From Bacteroidota bacterium (GTDB lineage Bacteria > Bacteroidota > Bacteroidia > Cytophagales > Cytophagaceae): 64,000 nucleotides of DNA. A program made the position numbers and the translations under genes. The stretch spans positions 10,307 through 74,306 of the forward strand of contig JAEYZG010000048.1 in the NCBI GenBank assembly GCA_023428135.1, in the 5' to 3' direction. The notes under the pieces were generated by a model, which did not search any database, had not been told where the DNA came from, and saw nothing but the letters and a program-made list of their open reading frames with translations. Each line of letters starts with the position of its first letter. Positions within the stretch are counted from its first letter, which is position 1. Positions 1 to 7,944 of the stretch are shown here, piece by piece.

Positions 1-797
1 TTACCTGTCAGGATTTCTTTGGTTTTGTCCCCTTCGTCGCTATCAACATTAAATCCGATAATTTTAGGGACAAGCTTGGTTGTGTCTTTATTCAAAAGCT
101 CATACCTGACAAACTTATACGAGGTATCAGATGGATAGTTTTCTTGTAAAAACTCGAATTCCTTACCTCCTTTAGACAGGATAAATTTGTATTTCGGAGT
201 TTCCTCTGCTTTCATCAATTGAGGTATATTGTTTCCCACCTTAAAGTTCAGCAGATCAAAGTATGGCAAATGATTCGCTGCATGATATCCGGTATAGAAA
301 GTCGCAAACGAAACGATCAGCATTACTAAATCTCCTTTGAAAGAATTAAAAACTGAAACTTGATTTCTTCCTAAGAAAAAAATTATCAGTATGAAAAACA
401 GAAGAATGAGATCCTTGATGAAGGACTGTTTGGGGGTTAAAACGATCAAGGTTCCGAAGCATCCACATTCCTTCACTTTATCAAAATAAAAGGAATAAAA
501 TGTTAAAAAGGTAAAAAACAGTATCAGAAGCAAAAGGATCCATGCAGTCTGTCTCATCCTGTAATTAAGCAATACTGCTATGCCCAGAATCACCTCCAAA
601 CCTACGATTGCAATCGACAAGAATAATGAATATGGGGTAAAAATTTCAAAAAAAGACCCAAAATCCGCACTAAAAACATGAAAGTATTCCTCAAGCTTAA
701 AGGCAGTTCCGTATGGATCATTCAGTTTTACCAATCCGGAAAAAATAAACAAGCAGCCAACAAGGACCCTGCTTATTGTATTAATGATTTTACCCAT
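1..797 (-). CDS. DoxX/MauE-like membrane protein (BT_3928-like), 3' end cut by window edge
   Basis: The reading frame opens at an ATG ending at 797 and stays open to base 1, so about 265 residues are visible and the C-terminus lies outside the window. The N-terminal half has four hydrophobic segments, beginning MGKIINTISRVLVGCLFIFS, and a KECGCFG motif after the second or third helix. That Cys-Gly-Cys motif is typical of DoxX/MauE-type membrane proteins thought to take part in thiol redox or partner maturation. The rest is hydrophilic and probably faces the periplasm. The start overlaps the stop of the upstream DUF1599 gene by 8 bases (ATGGGTAA), so the two are co-translated. The family is recognised from memory; substrate and partner are unknown. 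Confidence 0.72.
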   Translation of the reverse strand, partial: MGKIINTISRVLVGCLFIFSGLVKLNDPYGTAFKLEEYFHVFSADFGSFFEIFTPYSLFLSIAIVGLEVILGIAVLLNYRMRQTAWILLLLILFFTFLTFYSFYFDKVKECGCFGTLIVLTPKQSFIKDLILLFFILIIFFLGRNQVSVFNSFKGDLVMLIVSFATFYTGYHAANHLPYFDLLNFKVGNNIPQLMKAEETPKYKFILSKGGKEFEFLQENYPSDTSYKFVRYELLNKDTTKLVPKIIGFNVDSDEGDKTKEILTG

Positions 798-1338
798 CTA
801 TAAAGTTGGATTTAATTAAAGAAAACACACTATAATTAAGCATATCCTGATAATTGGCATTAACTCCCTCAGAAACCAATGTCTTACCGCTATTATCCTC
901 AATTTGCTTAACTCTTAATAACTTCATAAGAATAATATCTGTTATTGAACTTACACGCATATCCCTCCACGCTTCTCCGTAATCATGATTTTTGTTGATC
1001 AGAAGTTCAAGAGTTTCTTCAGAATATTTATCATATAGTTCCGCAACTTTTTCTGCAGGCAGCTCCATGGGATCAGTATCCTTTAGACCAAGCTGCATCA
1101 TTGCGATAAGGCAATAATTTATGATTCCTATAAATTCCGAATTGATATCTTCAGCAACTTTCTGAGTTCCTTTATCTTGAATTGATCTGATTCTTTGGGC
1201 TTTGATAAATATCTGATCCGTTATTGAAGGCAAACGCAAAATTCTCCATGCTGTTCCATAGTCCTGCGTCTTTTTGATAAATAAGTCCTTGCACTTCTTT
1301 ATTACCTGCCTATACTCATTTTCTGTCTTGTTTGCCAA
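790..1338 (-). CDS. DUF1599 domain protein with two internal repeats
   Basis: A 182-residue soluble protein that starts at a TTG. It resembles the DUF1599 family of Bacteroidota, whose biochemical role is not settled; an involvement in nucleotide metabolism or modification has been proposed. The sequence is a tandem duplication. The first copy (about residues 14-85) carries KTQDYGTAWRILRLPSITD and the second (about 105-178) carries KNHDYGEAWRDMRVSSITD. Both continue with a Lys-x-x-Arg-x-x-x-Ile stretch. The paired DYGxAWR and SITD motifs are probably the active or ligand-binding residues. It heads a two-gene unit with the DoxX-like gene and is divergent from folP, with a TAnnTTTG box at 1371-1378. 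Confidence 0.78.
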   Translation of the reverse strand: MANKTENEYRQVIKKCKDLFIKKTQDYGTAWRILRLPSITDQIFIKAQRIRSIQDKGTQKVAEDINSEFIGIINYCLIAMMQLGLKDTDPMELPAEKVAELYDKYSEETLELLINKNHDYGEAWRDMRVSSITDIILMKLLRVKQIEDNSGKTLVSEGVNANYQDMLNYSVFSLIKSNFIDG

Positions 1339-1363
1339 TTTTGATTTCTATTTAGTAGTTTTG
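1331..1363 (+). promoter_or_regulatory. folP promoter (TTTG - 21 bp - TAGTTTTG)
   Basis: TTTG at 1331-1334 is followed after 21 bases by TAGTTTTG at 1356-1363, matching the Bacteroidota -33/-7 consensus TTTG-N19-21-TAnnTTTG. Transcription would begin near 1370, about 20 bases before the TTG start of folP. The -33 box overlaps the first codons of the divergent DUF1599 gene. Confidence 0.6.
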
Positions 1364-1370
1364 TTTAGGT

Positions 1371-1378
1371 CAAATTTA
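1371..1378 (-). promoter_or_regulatory. -7 box of the DUF1599 gene
   Basis: On the minus strand this reads TAAATTTG, a match to TAnnTTTG, and would start RNA about 26 bases upstream of the TTG at 1338. I see no clear TTG at the expected -33 distance, so only the -7 element is supported. Confidence 0.4.
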
Positions 1379-1390
1379 CAATACTAGAAT

Positions 1391-2245
1391 TTGAAACATA
1401 GAATTTTTGAGACAAAAAAAACACTTCTGGTAAGAGGTAAATTAATTGATTTATCCAATCGTCCATTGGTAATGGGAATACTAAATGTAACCCCCGATTC
1501 ATTTTATGACGGAGGGAAGTACCTTACTTCTGAAAATATTGTCAGAAGAGCCGCTTCAATGCTGGAAAATGGAACGGACATTATAGACATTGGAGGTTAT
1601 TCATCAAGGCCTGGAGCTGAAAATATACCAATTGAAGAAGAAAAGGCCCGAGTTGCAAAGGCTTTAATAATCATAAAAAAAGAGTTTCCTGATTGTATTA
1701 TCTCTGTAGATACATTCAGATCCGAAGTTGCCAGAACCGCAGCGGAAGAAGGAGCAGAAATAATAAATGATATCTCTGGAGGAGAATTAGATGAAAAAAT
1801 GTTTGAAACTATTGCGGAGTTGAAGCTCCCTTATATTTTAATGCACATGAAAGGCTCTCCCGCAACCATGGCAAAACTTAACCAATATGAAGATCTTATT
1901 GGAGATATGTTACAATATTTCCAGGAGAAAATACATCGTCTGAATGAACTGGGAGTCTGGGATATAATAATTGATCCGGGAATAGGTTTTTCTAAAAATA
2001 GTTTACAAAACTTTCATTTGATTAGTCAGTTAGATATCTTCAGTGCCTTAAATCTGCCAGTCCTTTTAGGAGCTTCCAGGAAATCCTTCATATACAAAAC
2101 ATTAAATATTTCTCAGGAAGAAGCTTTAAACGGCACTACTGTTGTTAATACCATAGGCCTCTTAAAAAATCTTAGTATTGTCAGAGTCCATGATACCCGA
2201 GAGGCTAAGCAAATTATAGCTCTATTAGAAAAAATAAAGAATTGA
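1391..2245 (+). CDS. folP: dihydropteroate synthase
   Basis: A 284-residue enzyme of folate synthesis that joins p-aminobenzoate to 6-hydroxymethyl-dihydropterin pyrophosphate in the cytoplasm. Signatures in order are MGILNVTPDSF (pterin/pyrophosphate loop, residues 28-38), DTFRSEVA, NDISGG, a HMKGSP loop, IIDPGIGFSKN, LGASRKSF and the terminal RVHD. Length is normal for the family. I chose the TTG at 1391 because the next in-frame ATG is the Met of MGILNV, which would remove the first beta strand; a promoter 20 bases upstream supports it. Its TGA overlaps the TTG of cdaA by 3 bases (TTGA), so the two are translationally coupled. Confidence 0.95.
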   Translation: MKHRIFETKKTLLVRGKLIDLSNRPLVMGILNVTPDSFYDGGKYLTSENIVRRAASMLENGTDIIDIGGYSSRPGAENIPIEEEKARVAKALIIIKKEFPDCIISVDTFRSEVARTAAEEGAEIINDISGGELDEKMFETIAELKLPYILMHMKGSPATMAKLNQYEDLIGDMLQYFQEKIHRLNELGVWDIIIDPGIGFSKNSLQNFHLISQLDIFSALNLPVLLGASRKSFIYKTLNISQEEALNGTTVVNTIGLLKNLSIVRVHDTREAKQIIALLEKIKN

Positions 2246-3084
2246 CATTATTATATAAAATAGGATTTTTAGAAATTAGCTGGATTGACATACTTGATAT
2301 CCTGCTTGTTAGTTTTTTGCTTTACCAACTATACAAATTATTAAAAGGAAGCATTGCTGTAAAAATCTTTCTGGGATTTCTGTCTATTTATCTTATTTAT
2401 CTCGTTGTAAAAGCTGCCAAAATGGAATTACTGACTGCCATTTTAGGTCAGTTTATTGGAGTTGGTGTCATTGCTGCACTTATCTTATTTCAACAGGAAA
2501 TTCGAAAATTTTTAATCATTATAGGAAAAACAACCGCATTTAATAAGTCTTTCCTGAAGGGACTTCTTTGGAAAAAAAGTTCTCAACCCAATGCAGATGG
2601 TCTCAATTTAAATCCTGTAATTGAAAGCGCTAAAATATTGGGAGGAACTAATACAGGAGCTTTAATCGTATTTGCCAAAAGTTCAGAATTGAAATTTTAT
2701 GCGGAATCTGGGGATTTGATGGATGCTTTGATTTCTAAAAGATTGTTGATTGCTATCTTTCAAAAAAATAGTCCTCTTCATGATGGTGCAGTTATTATCG
2801 CAAATAACCGAATTAAGGCAGCAAGATGTATCCTTCCGGTAAGTGAAAACACAGATTTACCAGCTCACTTAGGTCTTAGGCACAGAGCTGCTATCGGACT
2901 TACAGAGGTTACAGATAGTATCGTCTTAATTGTTTCTGAAGAAACAGGTCAGATTTCATTGGCCATCAATGGTAAAATACATACCAATCTCTCAAAATCG
3001 GAATTGAAACAAAAGCTCCATTTTTATTTATTTGAGGATGAAGAAAAAATAAAAGAGGGAGAAAAAGAGGAAATAGAAAATTAG
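2242..3084 (+). CDS. cdaA: diadenylate cyclase, CdaA type
   Basis: A 280-residue membrane-bound enzyme that condenses two ATP into cyclic di-AMP. The N-terminus holds three hydrophobic segments (about residues 15-32, 38-57 and 66-84). The DAC (DisA_N) domain then follows, with the DGA motif at 181-183 (LHDGAVII) and the RHR motif at 213-215 (LRHRAAIG), both of which contact ATP and metal. The TTG start overlaps the folP stop, giving a folP-cdaA pair common in Bacteroidota. No regulatory partner (CdaR, GlmM) is next to it. The tail is rich in Glu and Lys. Confidence 0.93.
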   Translation: MTLLYKIGFLEISWIDILDILLVSFLLYQLYKLLKGSIAVKIFLGFLSIYLIYLVVKAAKMELLTAILGQFIGVGVIAALILFQQEIRKFLIIIGKTTAFNKSFLKGLLWKKSSQPNADGLNLNPVIESAKILGGTNTGALIVFAKSSELKFYAESGDLMDALISKRLLIAIFQKNSPLHDGAVIIANNRIKAARCILPVSENTDLPAHLGLRHRAAIGLTEVTDSIVLIVSEETGQISLAINGKIHTNLSKSELKQKLHFYLFEDEEKIKEGEKEEIEN

Positions 3085-3087
3085 AGT

Positions 3088-3336
3088 TTATTCCTTCTTT
3101 TTCATAAATGGTAATGCCACTTTTTTAACAACGGTTTCTTCAGATTTTTTTTCCTGTACTTCCTGAAGTAAAAAACGTCTACGAATATCATTAATTAAAA
3201 ACTTCTTTTGTTCCGTAAAGCTGTTCGGATGAACCTGCTCAAAGATATCCTTTAGTTCCTGCCATTTTAAAGGATCATTTTCCAAAAACGCCTTTGAATC
3301 AATCTTTTTACTAATACAATATTCTTCCCAATTCAT
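3088..3336 (-). CDS. small conserved hypothetical protein
   Basis: An 82-residue soluble, charged protein beginning MNWEEYCISKKID, with a predicted helical middle and a Lys/Glu-rich tail. There is no signal peptide or membrane segment. It is convergent with cdaA, with only 3 bases between the stops. I do not recognise a domain; it resembles the short lineage-restricted proteins common in Bacteroidota. Its reality rests on the clean ATG frame and its tight fit between neighbours. Confidence 0.6.
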   Translation of the reverse strand: MNWEEYCISKKIDSKAFLENDPLKWQELKDIFEQVHPNSFTEQKKFLINDIRRRFLLQEVQEKKSEETVVKKVALPFMKKKE

Positions 3337-3379
3337 TTGGCAAAATTACAAGAAAGTAATGATATATTGCTTATTTAAA

Positions 3380-3574
3380 TTAAAAACCATCAAAGACATT
3401 AACGTTTTGCTGAGCTTCAATGTATTTCTTTAAATACTTTAAAGGGTAATTGAACTTATACCTGCCAAAAGAAAGCACTCGAAGCAAAATCGAAAGGCCA
3501 ACAATAAAGACAAACAGGGCAACAAACGAAATTAGCGAGAGGAAAAATGAGTTAGTAATTTTAATTTCTTTCAT
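3380..3574 (-). CDS. small single-span membrane protein
   Basis: A 64-residue protein with a central hydrophobic segment (about residues 10-35, FFLSLISFVALFVFIVGLS) and a basic, aromatic C-terminal half with repeated KYLKKY-like residues. The topology is probably N-in, with the tail on one face of the inner membrane. It lies 43 bases upstream of the 82-residue gene on the same strand and may be transcribed with it. No known family was recognised. Confidence 0.5.
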   Translation of the reverse strand: MKEIKITNSFFLSLISFVALFVFIVGLSILLRVLSFGRYKFNYPLKYLKKYIEAQQNVNVFDGF

Positions 3575-3729
3575 TTTTATCCTTGGTTAGTTTACAAGTA
3601 TTTACAATTTCAATTCGTTTTTGTTTAAAATATATAACTATTTCAATAAAAAACAAAACAAAATCAACAGGAGCTAAATTATTAGCCTAACGAAACCAGC
3701 TCTGCCTTTTTATTTAAATTATTAAAATT

Positions 3730-3737
3730 TATCTTTG
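3730..3737 (+). promoter_or_regulatory. -7 box TATCTTTG
   Basis: An exact TAnnTTTG match. RNA would begin near 3744, which puts the ATG at 3762 about 18 bases into the transcript. It also argues against the in-frame TTG at 3735, because that codon lies inside the promoter. Confidence 0.5.
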
Positions 3738-3761
3738 TTAAATCCACAAACAGGTGTTAAA

Positions 3762-4310
3762 ATGAAAAAAATCGTATTCTCATTTATTCTCTCATTGCTG
3801 ATAATCAGCAATTTGACAGCTCAAAATCAGCTTCCAATAGATGCTGAAACTAAAAAAATAACTTATACTGAAGTTGTTCAGGTAGATGGCGCCAAAAAAG
3901 ATGATCTATATCTGAAAGTTAAAAACTGGGCACTTGCTAATGGCTTCAAGCAATTAACCGATTCTAAAGCAGAAGGCAAATTTGTCGCAAAAGGTCATTT
4001 TGGAGTTCAGTATCCGAGTCCGATGAGAGGTATGAACCATTCAGGAACTGTCAACTACCTTTTTTCTATTTCAGTAAAAGATGGAAAGTATAAATATGAG
4101 CTGGTAGATTTTGTGCATGAATCTCCGAAAGGGAATGGCGGTAAACTTGAAAATGAACTACCACAGTGTGGCAAATACACTTTAGTTCCTGCTGGTTGGA
4201 GTACCATCAAAACTAAATCAGCTGAATCCGCTCAGGCTACAGTAAACAGCCTTAAACAAGAGCTAGCAGGAGCTCCCGCTGCGGCAGAAAAAAAATCAGA
4301 AGATTGGTAA
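3762..4310 (+). CDS. secreted DUF4468-like protein
   Basis: A 182-residue protein with a clear signal peptide, MKKIVFSFILSLLIISNLTA, cleaved before QNQLPID. The mature part resembles the DUF4468 (TBP-like fold) proteins of Bacteroidota: an early TYTEVVQVDG strand, a KVKNWALANGF helix, and a later KYKYELVDFVHE stretch. The function of the family is not known. The C-terminus is an Ala/Glu/Lys tail ending SEDW. An upstream in-frame TTG exists, but the ATG at 3762 gives the signal peptide and lies downstream of the promoter. The gene is monocistronic and ends at the hairpin at 4321. Confidence 0.7.
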   Translation: MKKIVFSFILSLLIISNLTAQNQLPIDAETKKITYTEVVQVDGAKKDDLYLKVKNWALANGFKQLTDSKAEGKFVAKGHFGVQYPSPMRGMNHSGTVNYLFSISVKDGKYKYELVDFVHESPKGNGGKLENELPQCGKYTLVPAGWSTIKTKSAESAQATVNSLKQELAGAPAAAEKKSEDW

Positions 4311-4320
4311 TAGACTCATT

Positions 4321-4354
4321 AAGAGCAAGTGGGGAATTACCCCCATCTGCTCTT
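4321..4354. terminator. hairpin between convergent genes
   Basis: Outer arms AAGAGCA (4321-4327) and TGCTCTT (4348-4354) enclose inner GGGG and CCCC arms around a short AATTA loop. It lacks a strong T-run on either strand. It overlaps the stop codon of the minus-strand gene at 4353. It probably helps to stop both convergent transcripts. Confidence 0.45.
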
Positions 4355-4607
4355 ATCTTAAATTATTTGAGTAATTTCTTCTCCCTTTATTAGTACCTTT
4401 TCCACTCCTTTTAATTTTTACGACAGTGCTATTTTTATATCTTTTCTTTCTTTTAAAAAGATTCTTCTTCATCTTTTTAGGCCCTTTTAATGGGTAAACT
4501 TTACTCGCTACTTTTTTTGAAAATGCTAAAGTTTGAGTTACTCCCCCCAAGCCTAATGAAAGTGTAATCAGTAATCCAATAACTATAATATTTTTCATAA
4601 ATCTCAA
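4353..4607 (-). CDS. small, very basic exported peptide
   Basis: An 84-residue protein with a hydrophobic N-terminus (about residues 4-28, MKNIIVIGLLITLSLGLGG...) that looks like a signal peptide cleaved after TLA. The mature part is extremely basic: about 23 Lys/Arg in some 55 residues, with KKMKKNLFKRKKRYKN and GKGTNKGRRN runs and no acidic residues. Met4 (4598) is an equally good start. No family was recognised. The charge would favour binding to LPS, DNA or acidic polysaccharide, but that is inference. The 259 bases to the next gene hold no other feature I can support. Confidence 0.5.
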   Translation of the reverse strand: MRFMKNIIVIGLLITLSLGLGGVTQTLAFSKKVASKVYPLKGPKKMKKNLFKRKKRYKNSTVVKIKRSGKGTNKGRRNYSNNLR

Positions 4608-4866
4608 TCCTTCATTTCTTCATACTAAAAGTAACTTCTAAAAATCATGATAGTTATTCCTAAAGAATTCGCTACCAGTTTTATTCCTCCAAATTTTCTC
4701 TTTAATGAGGAATCGATCATCTTTTCAAAGAAGTAATACTGGATAAAACTAAAATGAATATAATCCCCTTGACCATACAGTAAGCTAAAGAGCAACTATA
4801 CAAGCCCTTATAACTTTCTTCCAGAAAATTGAGTTATTTTTTAAAACGGAAACTGAGGAGGGCATT

Positions 4867-5067
4867 ATGCACCACTATTATGATAGAGATTACTTGTCTG
4901 AAAGATTGTTCTCAAAATTATGCATAAATAATAAAGGAGAGTTATGTGAAATGATCGCATTTGAGGGAGAAACAGTAGAAATAAAATTTAATTGTCTTCG
5001 TGAACACCTGATTTACGGAATTTGTTTTGCCTTTAATCCAAAGTTTGAAACGAAAAGGAAAAAATGA
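4867..5067 (+). CDS. small two-cysteine protein, first of a tandem pair
   Basis: A 66-residue soluble protein beginning MHHYYDRDYLSERLF. It shares with the gene at 5111 the pattern NxKGxLCE - FN(C/S)LRE - G(I/V)CF(A/S)FNP, so the two are paralogs from a local duplication. A strong Shine-Dalgarno (GAGGAGGG) sits about 6 bases before the ATG, which is unusual in this lineage and fixes the start. There is no signal peptide or membrane span. No known family was recognised. The conserved Cys pair could bind metal or form a disulfide. Confidence 0.6.
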   Translation: MHHYYDRDYLSERLFSKLCINNKGELCEMIAFEGETVEIKFNCLREHLIYGICFAFNPKFETKRKK

Positions 5068-5110
5068 CACCTTCTCTTCTATGACATTGTTTATAGAAGA
5101 AAGGGTGATT

Positions 5111-5296
5111 ATGGAGAAAGATAAGAAGAGAGAATTGTCTGATATAGTTGTAAATTATAAAGGCCAATTATGTGAAATCCTTGAACTAGGAGAGACGATC
5201 TTCGTACATCTGTTTAATTCTTTAAGAGAAGATTATTACGCAGGTGTTTGCTTTAGCTTCAATCCTTCGTATGTTACGAAAGATAAAAATTGGTAA
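5111..5296 (+). CDS. small two-cysteine protein, second of a tandem pair
   Basis: A 61-residue protein, MEKDKKRELSDIVVNYKG..., homologous to its upstream neighbour across the NYKGQLCE, FNSLRE and GVCFSFNP motifs. I chose the ATG at 5111, preceded by AAAGGGTG. An upstream TTG at 5027 would overlap the first paralog by about 40 bases, and an ATG at 5081 is a weaker alternative. The gap to the first copy is 43 bases, so the two are probably one transcript ending at the perfect hairpin at 5301. Function unknown. Confidence 0.6.
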   Translation: MEKDKKRELSDIVVNYKGQLCEILELGETIFVHLFNSLREDYYAGVCFSFNPSYVTKDKNW

Positions 5297-5337
5297 AAAA
5301 AAGAGGCTGATTAATAATTAATCAGCCTCTTTTTTTT
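5295..5337. terminator. bidirectional rho-independent terminator
   Basis: A perfect stem, AAGAGGCTGATTAAT with its complement around one or few loop bases (5301-5331). It is preceded by an A-run and followed by a T-run, so it works for the tandem mini-protein transcript on the plus strand and for the convergent OmpA gene on the minus strand. Confidence 0.9.
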
Positions 5338-5349
5338 GAAAATAAATCT

Positions 5350-7770
5350 TTACTCCCCAATTACAATGAATTCAACTCTTCTGTTTACCAAATTCTCTTT
5401 CTTATCATTGCTTTGAATTACGCCCTTTTGCTCTCCAAGGCTTTCAATCGTAAGTCTATCCTTTTCAATCCCTTCTTTAATCATAAAATTCATGATCGTT
5501 TGAGCCCTTTTTTCAGACAATTGCTGGTTGTATGTTGAACTTCCAATAGGATCAGCATATGCACAAATCTTAATTTTCATTTTAGGATACTCTTTCATCA
5601 GCTTCACTACTTCCATTACTTTTTGTGTAGAATATTCCGTAAGTGCCTGATAGGAGTTGTATGTAAAATGAACTTTAGGCTTTAAAATGCTTCCAACAGC
5701 AGGAGAACTTTTAGCTTGAACTTCAGTTGACTTTGGTTCATTCGTAGATGAATTATTTTCTGGCAGCTGGTTTTGAACAGCATAATTTATTTGGATATCT
5801 TGATACCTGTTCAAAACGACCATATCATTATCCAGAATTTTCATTTCAGTTCTTCTATTCAATTGACGACCTCTTTCATTTTCATTTGTACTTACCGGCA
5901 TTGCAGAACCATAACCTTTAGCTACCATCCTTTTTTTGCCAATTCCTTTCTCTGCAAGATGCTTCAATACTGCTGTGGCTCTTTTTTCAGACAGCTTTTT
6001 ATTATACTTAGCCTTTCCAACATTATCGGTATGTCCTGACAACTCGATTTTCAACTCTGGGTGTTCTTTTAAGAAAGTAACCAATCTTTCTAATTCTGAC
6101 TTAGATTCTTTTTTTAATTCTGATTTATTAAAGTCAAAGAACATGTTGTTTAGCACAATAGAATTTCCAGCTTTGAGAGACTCCAACCTTATATTTTTTG
6201 TAGTTTCAAAAAATGGGTTTTTAGTATCTATATTTATATTTTCAGAATGGAACATATATCCGTTTGCTTCTACTGTTATTCCATAATTAGTTCCATGAGG
6301 CAGCGCTAAAGTATACTGGCCTGTAAGTGAATTGGAATTATAAAATCCTATTTTTTCCTGATTAATATTATTAACAACAGATATAGTTGCTGAAACTGGT
6401 TTCCCTGTTTCTTCATCCAGTACTGTTCCTTTTACCAGAGCAAGATTAGAAGTAGGATGCGGTCTATTGATTACATAAATATCAGATTCTCCATAACTAT
6501 CAGGTCTGGAAGATGAAAAATATCCCTTGGTACCGTCTGCAGACCAGATAAAGTTATCTTCATCATCAGCTGTATTAATAGGATACCCTGCATTTTCAGG
6601 AGTTGACCACTCCTTATTCACATCATCATAAACTGAAGTCAGTATATCAAAGCCTCCCATTGATTTATGGCCATTTGAGGAGAAAAAAAGTGTCTTATTA
6701 TCTATACTTAAATAAGTAGGTTTTTCGTCATATTCGGAGTTAATCTTTCTTCCAAGGTTATAGGGTTGTCCCCATTTACCAGAAGCATCCATTTTTACAC
6801 CGTAAATGTCGCTACCCCCAAAACCTCCCAGCTGGTCACTGCTAAAGAAAATTGTTTTTTCATCAGCTGCAATCGCAATAGTAGCCCCCGGTTCCCATGT
6901 AATGTTGTTAAAGCTTTCATCTAATAGTATCGGCTCAGACCAATGATTTCCTTCAAGAATACTTACCATTATACTACCGCTTCTGACCTTACCTATATGG
7001 GATCTGTAAAGAAATAGTTTATGTCCATCTGGTGATATTCCAATACAAGCATCATGCAACTCTGTATTCAGGGATACCAGATCCATAGGAGTTTTCCATC
7101 TTCCCAAAGAATCCTTGTAACTTATATATATATCTTCATAATAATGATTATCCTGAATATCAATTTTGCCGCCTGTAGTACTTGCTCTTCTTGAAGTAAA
7201 TACAAGAGTAGAACCATCAGCTGATGTCAATGGCACAATATCAGGATATGAACTGTTAATTCCAGGCCCCATATTTTTTACCACAAGTGACAATGTGTCT
7301 TTTACAAGCTCCTTTCCAATTTGACACATTTCTATGTATTCTTCGATTGGAAGTTTGTCTTTAACTTTAGTTTTTACGGTAAGCGTATCACTCAATGCGG
7401 CCTGATAACTTTTATAAAAATTTATAGCTTCATCAAACTTATGATTTAAATGAGAAATTCTTCCCAAATAATAATTTAAATCTAAAAATGAATAACCTTG
7501 ATTTTGAGCTTTCTGGAAATAAGGCAAAGACTCCCTTCTATGCTGAAGATTAAACTTGCAAACTCCTATACGGTATGGTATTTCAGCATCTCCAGGTTTT
7601 AAGCTGTCCAATCTTTCATACAATACTAAAGCTTTTTGGAATTGCTCCGTCTGGTAGTAACTAGTTGCTTCTTGCTCAAGTTTTTTCACAGTACGACTTT
7701 GACCATTCGCTTTTGTAAAAGATGCGAAAAACACAATAATACAGATCAAACTGTAGATGTTCCTTTTCAT
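5350..7770 (-). CDS. OmpA-family envelope protein with TPR, PD40 propeller and two OmpA domains
   Basis: An 806-residue protein with a signal peptide (MKRNIYSLICIIVFFASFTKA). In order it has: TPR-like helices (about 28-140); repeated PD40/WD40-like propeller blades (about 175-440, recognisable by DGxxLVFTSRR, KTIFFSSDQLGG, KTLFFSSNGH and KGYFSSSRPD); a carboxypeptidase-regulatory-like beta domain (about 445-530); and two peptidoglycan-binding OmpA domains at about 536-646 and 692-806. The first OmpA domain has the classical GHTDN and NRRTE residues. The second keeps YAD and NRRVE but lacks the His-Thr. It probably links the outer membrane to peptidoglycan. Many Bacteroidota have this architecture with one OmpA domain; the second copy is less usual. 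Confidence 0.88.
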   Translation of the reverse strand: MKRNIYSLICIIVFFASFTKANGQSRTVKKLEQEATSYYQTEQFQKALVLYERLDSLKPGDAEIPYRIGVCKFNLQHRRESLPYFQKAQNQGYSFLDLNYYLGRISHLNHKFDEAINFYKSYQAALSDTLTVKTKVKDKLPIEEYIEMCQIGKELVKDTLSLVVKNMGPGINSSYPDIVPLTSADGSTLVFTSRRASTTGGKIDIQDNHYYEDIYISYKDSLGRWKTPMDLVSLNTELHDACIGISPDGHKLFLYRSHIGKVRSGSIMVSILEGNHWSEPILLDESFNNITWEPGATIAIAADEKTIFFSSDQLGGFGGSDIYGVKMDASGKWGQPYNLGRKINSEYDEKPTYLSIDNKTLFFSSNGHKSMGGFDILTSVYDDVNKEWSTPENAGYPINTADDEDNFIWSADGTKGYFSSSRPDSYGESDIYVINRPHPTSNLALVKGTVLDEETGKPVSATISVVNNINQEKIGFYNSNSLTGQYTLALPHGTNYGITVEANGYMFHSENINIDTKNPFFETTKNIRLESLKAGNSIVLNNMFFDFNKSELKKESKSELERLVTFLKEHPELKIELSGHTDNVGKAKYNKKLSEKRATAVLKHLAEKGIGKKRMVAKGYGSAMPVSTNENERGRQLNRRTEMKILDNDMVVLNRYQDIQINYAVQNQLPENNSSTNEPKSTEVQAKSSPAVGSILKPKVHFTYNSYQALTEYSTQKVMEVVKLMKEYPKMKIKICAYADPIGSSTYNQQLSEKRAQTIMNFMIKEGIEKDRLTIESLGEQKGVIQSNDKKENLVNRRVEFIVIGE

Positions 7771-7944
7771 AGTAAGATTAATCGTTAAAAATTTTCAATT
7801 GGTAGACATAAACTTAGATACCATCAAAAATGGACAAATTCTACCAATAAATAGCGAAATTAACTCACTTTGAGCAATTAAAAAAGGAAATCCACCTTAA
7901 AAAATTGTACTATTAAAGTAAAAAATTAAATATTATTACAAAAT

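Noticed and set aside
3735..3761. TTG start extending the DUF4468-like gene by nine codons
   Set aside because: The TTG lies inside the TATCTTTG promoter box and the extension would bury the signal peptide.
5027..5110. Upstream TTG start for the second mini-protein
   Set aside because: It would overlap the first paralog by 41 bases and add residues not shared between the copies.
5773..6286. Plus-strand open frames inside the OmpA gene
   Set aside because: They are antisense shadows of a coding region with clear domain matches; no ribosome site or homology.
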